A stretch of DNA of 11,137 bases, taken from UBA1425 sp045537495. GTDB lineage: Bacteria; Bacillota; Clostridia; Oscillospirales; Acutalibacteraceae. The notes below the pieces were generated by a model, which saw only the letters and a list, made by a program, of their open reading frames with translations, did no database searches and was not told where the DNA came from. Shown in pieces: positions 7,173 through 11,137 of this stretch. Made by a program: the position numbers and the translations under genes. The stretch spans positions 1 through 11,137 of the forward strand of contig JAZSPN010000141.1 of assembly GCA_045537495.1 (NCBI GenBank), given 5' to 3'. Each line of letters begins with the position of its first letter. Within the stretch, counting starts at the first letter, position 1.

Positions 7173-7645
7173 TGGAGTATATACAGAGTCTTGAGGGGCA
7201 GATTATACTTTTTTTGAGAACCTGCGGATTCGGTTTTATACTCGGAATACTTTATGAAGTGTTCCGGGTTATCCGTATTATCTTGGAAAAACCGAAAATC
7301 GTGTTTTTCACGGATGTTCTTTATATGCTCTTAAGCGCCGTTCTGTTTTTTATTTTTTTACTGACATTCGGAAACGGCGGGTTACGGATCAATATCCTGG
7401 TGGCACTATTGATAGGATGGCTTACATATATCTATGCGCTCGGGAGAAAAATTGAAAGCTTCACCGTGAAATTTATTGTCGGTACTAAACGTTGCATTGT
7501 CAGGCTTCTGAGAGTTTTAACTGCACCGTTCAGGGCGGTTTTCAGGTTTATTCAGAAGCCGATTGATAGAATAAAGCACTTAATTACAAAAAAATCAAAA
7601 AAAGTTTCTAAAATGTTAAAAATCCACTTGAAATTTAGAACTTGA
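7172..7645 (+). CDS. yabQ: Sporulation membrane protein YabQ
   Basis: This 157-residue protein begins EGQIILFLRTCGFGFILGILYEVFRVIR, the YabQ family start with its first membrane helix. Further hydrophobic segments lie at about residues 43-65 and 72-90 (FFTDVLYMLLSAVLFFIFLLTFGNG and INILVALLIGWLTYIYALG). The C-terminal 60 residues are strongly basic and face the cytoplasm by the positive-inside rule. YabQ sits in the outer forespore membrane of Bacillus and is required for spore cortex formation. The start overlaps the yabP stop by one base. A vegetative promoter for the next gene lies inside and just past its 3' end, so yabPQ and divIC can be transcribed separately. Confidence 0.92.
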   Translation: MEYIQSLEGQIILFLRTCGFGFILGILYEVFRVIRIILEKPKIVFFTDVLYMLLSAVLFFIFLLTFGNGGLRINILVALLIGWLTYIYALGRKIESFTVKFIVGTKRCIVRLLRVLTAPFRAVFRFIQKPIDRIKHLITKKSKKVSKMLKIHLKFRT

Positions 7646-7657
7646 ATGTTGTATAAT
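7628..7657 (+). promoter_or_regulatory. Sigma-A promoter of divIC overlapping the end of yabQ
   Basis: TTGAAA (7628-7633), an 18-base spacer and a perfect TATAAT (7652-7657). The -35 box lies within the last codons of yabQ. The predicted start near 7664 falls at or after the ATG at 7662, which places the true divIC start further downstream. Confidence 0.8.
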
Positions 7658-7700
7658 TCAAATGAATTTATTAATGCTGTTTAATAATAAAAGGTTGGTT

Positions 7701-8012
7701 TTGACTTTGAAGACAAAAGGTAAAAGAGCTGTCCGAAAAAGAAGTATAATCATTTCTGTTTCGATTGCTGTGGTACTGTGTTTCTTCTTCATCTCATTTT
7801 TCAGGATGAAAGGCAGACTCAACGATCTCGAGGAACACGCTTCCGATTTGGCGGTCAAAGCAACTGAACTCAGCGAAGAGGTTTCTCAGTTGAATCAACT
7901 TCTTTTGGACGGCGACGTGGATAAATATGTTGAAGACAGAGCAAGGGACGAGGATTTAGGATACGTTATGCCCGGCGAAAGGGTATATTACGATCTTGAA
8001 GTTGCGGAATAA
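7701..8012 (+). CDS. divIC: Cell-division protein DivIC (FtsB/DivIC family septum initiator)
   Basis: With the start chosen here, the protein is 103 residues: a short basic cytoplasmic tail (KTKGKRAVRKR), one membrane helix (IIISVSIAVVLCFFFISFF), a coiled coil (about residues 36-70, RLNDLEEHASDLAVKATELSEEVSQLNQ), and the family C-terminal signature RARDEDLGYVMPGERVYY. It acts outside the membrane at the septum with FtsL and DivIB. The frame extends back to an ATG at 7662, but that codon has no ribosome site and lies at the promoter's transcription start. TTG 7701 has AAAAGG six bases upstream and gives the usual length. The next gene, yabR, follows after 44 bases. The order yabP-yabQ-divIC-yabR is the classical Bacillus order. 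Confidence 0.85.
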   Translation: MTLKTKGKRAVRKRSIIISVSIAVVLCFFFISFFRMKGRLNDLEEHASDLAVKATELSEEVSQLNQLLLDGDVDKYVEDRARDEDLGYVMPGERVYYDLEVAE

Positions 8013-8056
8013 ACGTGCCTTATTTGTAAAAAATATTTAGGAGGACATTGCTTTTT

Positions 8057-8530
8057 ATGCAGGCAGAGGTTGGAGCTATTCTTGAGGGTAAAGTTACCGG
8101 TTTAACGGATTTCGGAGCATTTGTGGAGTTACCTACCGGCGGATCCGGCATGGTACATATTTCAGAGGTGTCATCGACATTTGTGAAAAATATACGTGAC
8201 CATCTCGAAATCGGTCAGACGGTTAAGGTGAAGGTTCTGAGTGTTTCCGACAACGGAAAGATTAACCTTTCCATCAAGAAGGCTGAAGATGACGGAAAAG
8301 AAAGTGCACCGAGGGCACAGCGTCCGCAGAAGCCGTATCCTCCAAAACGCAGTTCTGCACCCGCCAACGTATGGCAGGGCACGAAACCGGCATCCACAGA
8401 GGGACAGTCGTTCGAAGAAATGATGGCTCGTTTTAAGCAGGTCAGTGATGAAAAATTCACGGATCTCAAACGTTCCAGCGAATCAAAACACGGCGGATAT
8501 TCGAGAAAAAATTCTCAGAACAGGCCGTAA
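8057..8530 (+). CDS. yabR: S1 RNA-binding domain protein, YabR type
   Basis: This 157-residue protein has an N-terminal S1 domain at about residues 1-75. It starts MQAEVGAILEGKVTGLTDFGAFVELPTGGSGMVHISEV and ends VKVKVLSVSDNGKINLSIKKA, the classical RNA-binding OB fold. The middle is a proline-, arginine- and lysine-rich linker, and the C-terminal part (SFEEMMARFKQVSDEKFTDLKR) is the conserved tail of the YabR group, followed by a basic end. Its role is thought to be RNA or ribosome binding but is not settled. The frame opens at a TTG at 8048, but ATG 8057 gives the standard S1 start; AGGAGG lies 12 bases upstream, slightly far. It lies in the divIC transcription unit. Confidence 0.92.
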   Translation: MQAEVGAILEGKVTGLTDFGAFVELPTGGSGMVHISEVSSTFVKNIRDHLEIGQTVKVKVLSVSDNGKINLSIKKAEDDGKESAPRAQRPQKPYPPKRSSAPANVWQGTKPASTEGQSFEEMMARFKQVSDEKFTDLKRSSESKHGGYSRKNSQNRP

Positions 8531-8545
8531 TCGGGAGAGATTCCA

Positions 8546-9196
8546 TTGAAAAAAGTTAAATTTTTCGCGGCGGTAATGACAGTGGCATTATTCGTCGCTT
8601 TTTTGTGTTCATGCGACGCAAAAACGGAAACGGAAAGCACAACGTCGTCGGATATTGAAATGGAAACATTGTGGTCGAAGCCCGACAGATTCGAGATGCC
8701 GACGGAAGCCGAAACGAAAAAAGATGCCGACGGTGCCGATATTATGCTTTCCGAGATAGAGAAGGCCGAAAAGGTATATTCGCTGTTTGTATCGTCAAAG
8801 CCGAAACTTGATATGAACGATACTCTCGACGGCCCTGACGGTATAGTGTATTACAGAATAGCCGATGAAAATCTTAATACTTTCGATAAGTTCAACGCTT
8901 ATCTGCTGAAACATTTTTCTCGGCAGATCGTTACCAATCTTCTTAACGTTCAGATGTATGTTTCCGATGATAACGGAAATATGTATGCGGTTGACGTCGG
9001 AATGTCTTCTGATAAAGTGGCGGAATGCACCGTTCTCGAATATGAAGAAAGCGAAACGAAAAAATCTGCACTTTTGAAGGTGTCGAAGGATTCGGACAAT
9101 GACGGAAAGATCGATTCCGCAGAGGAAGTCGAATTTGTAATGGAACCGGTCGGAGAAGACGGCGGATGGGTATTTACACGCTTTTCTGCATTTTGA
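8546..9196 (+). CDS. Predicted lipoprotein of unknown function
   Basis: This 216-residue protein has a lipoprotein signal: MKKVKF, a hydrophobic stretch, and the lipobox LCSC with the lipidated cysteine at residue 23. It is therefore expected on the outer face of the cell membrane. After a Thr/Ser/Glu-rich linker (about residues 25-60) the globular part contains IMLSEIEKAEKVYSLFVSS and YYRIADENLNTFDKFNAYLLKHF. Near the end, D-S-D-N-D-G-K-I-D-S-A-E (residues 182-193) fits the EF-hand calcium loop pattern. The last residues, DGGWVFTRFSAF, look like the closing strand of a small alpha-beta fold. I do not recognise a named family. The TTG start has GGGAGAG six bases upstream. It lies 15 bases after yabR and 12 bases before the fumarase gene. 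Confidence 0.8.
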   Translation: MKKVKFFAAVMTVALFVAFLCSCDAKTETESTTSSDIEMETLWSKPDRFEMPTEAETKKDADGADIMLSEIEKAEKVYSLFVSSKPKLDMNDTLDGPDGIVYYRIADENLNTFDKFNAYLLKHFSRQIVTNLLNVQMYVSDDNGNMYAVDVGMSSDKVAECTVLEYEESETKKSALLKVSKDSDNDGKIDSAEEVEFVMEPVGEDGGWVFTRFSAF

Positions 9197-9208
9197 TACG
9201 GAGGAATT

Positions 9209-10051
9209 ATGAGAGAAATTAACGTTGCCGAAATAGAGAATGTCGTCCGGGATCTTTTTATCGAGGCGAATAAAGTTTTACCCGATGACCTTGCGGAACT
9301 TATTAGAAACGGTGCACAGTGTGAAACGTGCGAGCTTGCGAAGTCTGTGATGAATGATTTGTCGGATAACCTTGAAGCGGCAAGGGAGCTTGATATTCCG
9401 ATATGTCAGGATACGGGAATGGCAGTTCTTTTCTGTGAAATAGGTCAGGAGGTACATTTTACGGGAGGAAGCTTCGAAGATGCGGTAAACAGGGGAGTAT
9501 CGAGAGCCTATAAAGAAGGATATCTTCGCTGTTCCGTTGTAAAAGATCCGCTAAGAAGAGTCAATACGGGCGACAATACACCTGCAATAATACATACTCG
9601 TATCGTTGATGGTGACAGGGTTAAGCTGTTGGCGGCGCCGAAAGGCTTCGGCAGTGAGAATATGAGTACACTTAAAATGTTTACTCCTTCGGCAACGGTT
9701 GATGAAATAGTCGAATTTCTTGTCGCGTCTGTCAGACGTGCAGGCAGCAATCCGTGCCCTCCGATGGTCCTTGGCATAGGAATCGGAGGAGATTTCGAAA
9801 GCTGTGCGCTTCTTGCGAAAAAAGCTCTTTGCAGACCTGTCAGCGTAAGGAATGATGACAGCTTTTACAGAGAGCTTGAAGACAGGATTTTAAAGGAAGT
9901 CAATGAACTCGGAATAGGCCCTCAGGGCTTCGGAGGGAAAACCACCGCGCTCTCGGTTGCTATAGAAACTGCTCCCACACACATTGCGGGACTCCCTGTT
10001 TCGCTCAATGTCGGGTGTCATGTTACCCGTCATGCGGAGAAATATGTATAA
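9209..10051 (+). CDS. Class I fumarase / L(+)-tartrate dehydratase alpha subunit
   Basis: This 280-residue protein is the alpha (N-terminal) subunit of a class I [4Fe-4S] hydro-lyase that interconverts fumarate and malate, or dehydrates tartrate. The three cluster-binding cysteines are visible: ICQDTG (Cys66), NPCPP (Cys183) and NVGCHV (Cys270). The family motif GFGGKTTALSV is present before the last cysteine. The usual length of about 280 residues matches a separate subunit rather than a fused enzyme. CGGAGG precedes the ATG by normal spacing. The beta subunit gene, usually directly downstream, is not found here: the next gene is hpf with its own promoter. The beta subunit must be elsewhere or be lost. 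Whether fumarate or tartrate is the substrate cannot be decided. Confidence 0.92.
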   Translation: MREINVAEIENVVRDLFIEANKVLPDDLAELIRNGAQCETCELAKSVMNDLSDNLEAARELDIPICQDTGMAVLFCEIGQEVHFTGGSFEDAVNRGVSRAYKEGYLRCSVVKDPLRRVNTGDNTPAIIHTRIVDGDRVKLLAAPKGFGSENMSTLKMFTPSATVDEIVEFLVASVRRAGSNPCPPMVLGIGIGGDFESCALLAKKALCRPVSVRNDDSFYRELEDRILKEVNELGIGPQGFGGKTTALSVAIETAPTHIAGLPVSLNVGCHVTRHAEKYV

Positions 10052-10087
10052 ATTGTAAATATTCTATAAAAAGTTATAACAAACCTA

Positions 10088-10116
10088 TTTACTTTTTGTG
10101 TAAGATGTGCTATAAT
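10088..10116 (+). promoter_or_regulatory. Sigma-A promoter of hpf
   Basis: TTTACT (10088-10093), a 17-base spacer and a perfect TATAAT (10111-10116). The transcription start would be near 10123. The hpf ATG at 10159 has AAGGAG at 10145-10150. A second AAAGGAG at 10128-10134 has no start codon at proper spacing. Confidence 0.8.
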
Positions 10117-10158
10117 GTAGTCACTCCAAAGGAGATTACTATATAAGGAGATGACAAT

Positions 10159-10689
10159 ATGAAGATTACGGTTTTGGGACGTAAGTGTTCCATCAGAGAT
10201 TCTTTCAAAGAGCACGCAGAAAAGAAACTTGCAAAGGTAGAACGGTTTTTCGACAATGAAGCCGAGGCAAAGGTAACGGCTACCGTGGAAAAATCGTGTC
10301 AGGTAGTTGAGCTGACAGTTGCAAGCAAAGGCATGTATTTCCGTGCAGAGGAAAGCGCGCAGAACATGAATGAAGCTCTTGATGACTGTGTCGACTCCAT
10401 TGTACGTCAGATTCGCAGAAACAAGACGCGCCTTGAAAAGAAATTGCGCACCGGCAGTCTTGACGATGTAATTGCAGAGGCAAACTCGGTTGATGAAGAG
10501 GTTAACTTCGAGGTTGTCAGAACAAAATCGGTTACTCTCAAACCTCAGAGTATCGATGAGGCAATTCTTCAGATGAATCTTTTGGGACATCTTTTCTATC
10601 TCTTCCGCAACGCCGAAACAAACGAAGTCAATGTTGTTTACAAGCGTAACGACGGCGGTTACGGTGTAATCGTCCCCGAAGAGGAATAA
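10159..10689 (+). CDS. hpf: Ribosome hibernation promoting factor, long form
   Basis: This 176-residue protein has the two parts of long HPF. Residues 1-100 are the S30AE/YfiA-type ribosome-binding domain (MKITVLGRKCSIRDSFKEHAEKKLAKVERFF, then VELTVASKGMYFRAEESAQNMNEALDDCVDSIVRQIRRNKTRLEKK). After a linker, residues from about 115 form the C-terminal dimerisation domain (VVRTKSVTLKPQSIDEAILQMNLLGHLFYLFRNAETNEVNVVYKRNDGGYGVIVP). The long form joins two 70S ribosomes into inactive 100S dimers in stationary phase. ATG 10159 follows AAGGAG by eight bases. The gene has its own promoter and is apparently monocistronic; a 14-bp hairpin lies 41 bases after its stop. Confidence 0.96.
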   Translation: MKITVLGRKCSIRDSFKEHAEKKLAKVERFFDNEAEAKVTATVEKSCQVVELTVASKGMYFRAEESAQNMNEALDDCVDSIVRQIRRNKTRLEKKLRTGSLDDVIAEANSVDEEVNFEVVRTKSVTLKPQSIDEAILQMNLLGHLFYLFRNAETNEVNVVYKRNDGGYGVIVPEEE

Positions 10690-10729
10690 TTTAATAACTT
10701 CTTACCGATTACGGTTGAAATAAATATTA

Positions 10730-10861
10730 AGGGCGATTTGCACACCTTGTGCAAATCGCCCCTTGACTGTCGATAAAGTCGTCACAACGTGCATAACTTC
10801 ATTATAAAGTAAAATACATAGTTACTTTCAATGAGTCACCTTGTGTTGCCGTGATTTTTAT
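10730..10861. repeat. Copy 1 of a 132-bp direct repeat
   Basis: This segment aligns without gaps to 11006-11137 (offset 276) with about 12 mismatches in 132 bases, roughly 91 % identity. It contains the hairpin at 10731-10761 at its left end. The conserved core (TTGACTGTCGATAAAGTCGT onward, 10763-10806) is identical in both copies. No convincing open reading frame fits both copies. Confidence 0.9.
10731..10761. terminator. 14-bp hairpin after hpf, at the left edge of repeat copy 1
   Basis: GGGCGATTTGCACA (10731-10744) pairs perfectly with 10748-10761, leaving a 3-base loop. On the plus strand no T-run follows, so as an hpf terminator it is atypical. On the minus strand the stem is followed by TTAATATTTA, which suits termination of a leftward transcript from the repeat. 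The matching hairpin in copy 2 (11007-11037) has two internal mismatches. Confidence 0.5.
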
Positions 10862-10886
10862 TTAAAGTTAAATATTTATATGCACT

Positions 10887-10944
10887 TGCCCCTTTTTTCG
10901 CCTCTCGTGTACCTTTGTACTTCTTCGGGCGAAAGAAAGGGGCA
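10887..10944. repeat. Long imperfect hairpin between the two repeat copies
   Basis: TGCCCCTTTTTTCGC (10887-10901) pairs with GCGAAAGAAAGGGGCA (10929-10944) with one unpaired base. The 27-base interior contains a smaller GTAC-CTTT-GTAC hairpin. No gene is seen around it. Function unknown; it belongs to the 276-bp repeat interval. Confidence 0.6.
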
Positions 10945-10971
10945 TCTGACTTCCTTTCTCGGCAGCCACAC

Positions 10972-11002
10972 CGTGTTCGAAAAACTTTCGTTTTTCGACA
11001 CG
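10972..11002. repeat. Second hairpin between the repeat copies
   Basis: CGTGTTCGAAAAAC (10972-10985) pairs with GTTTTTCGACACG (10990-11002), 13 pairs with one bulged T and a four-base loop. It ends just before repeat copy 2. Confidence 0.6.
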
Positions 11003-11005
11003 CTG

Positions 11006-11137
11006 AGGTCGATTAGCACATCTTGTGCAAATCGCCCCTTGACTGTCGATAAAGTCGTCACAACGTGCATAACTTCATTATAAAGAAAAATACGCATTTG
11101 CTTTCAATGAGTCACCCTGTGTTTCGATGATTTTTAT
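11006..11137. repeat. Copy 2 of the 132-bp direct repeat, running to the window end
   Basis: This is the partner of 10730-10861, ungapped, and still matching at the last base, so the repeat probably continues outside the window. It may be the second unit of a tandem array of 276-bp period. The whole stretch 10690-11137 has no gene that I would support. Confidence 0.9.

Noticed and set aside
10876..11097. Minus-strand 73-codon reading frame within the repeat interval
   Set aside because: No ribosome site lies before its ATG, it crosses the hairpins and repeat, and the matching frame in repeat copy 1 is broken by a stop after five codons.

Overview
The window looks like a chromosomal segment of a low-to-moderate GC, spore-lineage Firmicute, most likely a gut clostridium of the Ruminococcus/Oscillospiraceae type. 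This is inferred from the sporulation-type cluster ylmC/ymxH-yabP-yabQ-divIC-yabR, strong AGGAGG-type ribosome binding sites, frequent GTG and TTG starts, and a long-form hibernation factor. No phage, plasmid replication, CRISPR or rRNA/tRNA genes are visible.

Layout: (1) Positions 1-87 hold the C-terminal end of an unidentified gene, followed by a strong hairpin at 220-253. (2) Positions 264-2174 are a minus-strand block: a cysteine-motif protein of unknown function, a small FMN split-barrel protein, then an AraC-type regulator with a GyrI-like C-terminal region. A near-consensus sigma-A promoter at 2286-2314 drives the block. (3) Reading the other way from the same intergenic region is an NSS-family Na+-dependent transporter (2447-3985) with its own promoter and terminator. 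(4) Positions 4078-6489 are a tight three-gene plus-strand operon: a NimA-like flavin-fold protein, a glycerophosphodiesterase-like protein lacking most catalytic residues, and a TraX-family membrane protein. It ends at a 15-bp hairpin. (5) Positions 6586-7645 are ylmC/ymxH, yabP and yabQ, a spore-coat/sporulation group. A vegetative promoter overlapping the end of yabQ then drives divIC, yabR, a lipoprotein gene and an iron-sulphur fumarase/tartrate dehydratase alpha-subunit gene (7701-10051). (6) Positions 10159-10689 are hpf with its own promoter. (7) Positions 10690-11137 hold no convincing gene. They contain two about 91 % identical 132-bp direct repeats 276 bp apart, with several hairpins, and the second copy runs to the window end.

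Functional picture: cell division (DivIC), sporulation (YabP/YabQ/YlmC), RNA binding (YabR) and ribosome hibernation (HPF) sit in a conserved housekeeping neighbourhood, next to lineage-specific additions (lipoprotein, orphan fumarase alpha subunit, pseudo-GDPD). The unusual points are the repeat pair with promoter-like boxes preserved on the minus strand, the degenerate GDPD in an operon with TraX, the fumarase alpha gene without a beta gene beside it, and the Cys-motif/flavin-fold/AraC operon. All assignments come from reading the translated sequence; no database search was possible.
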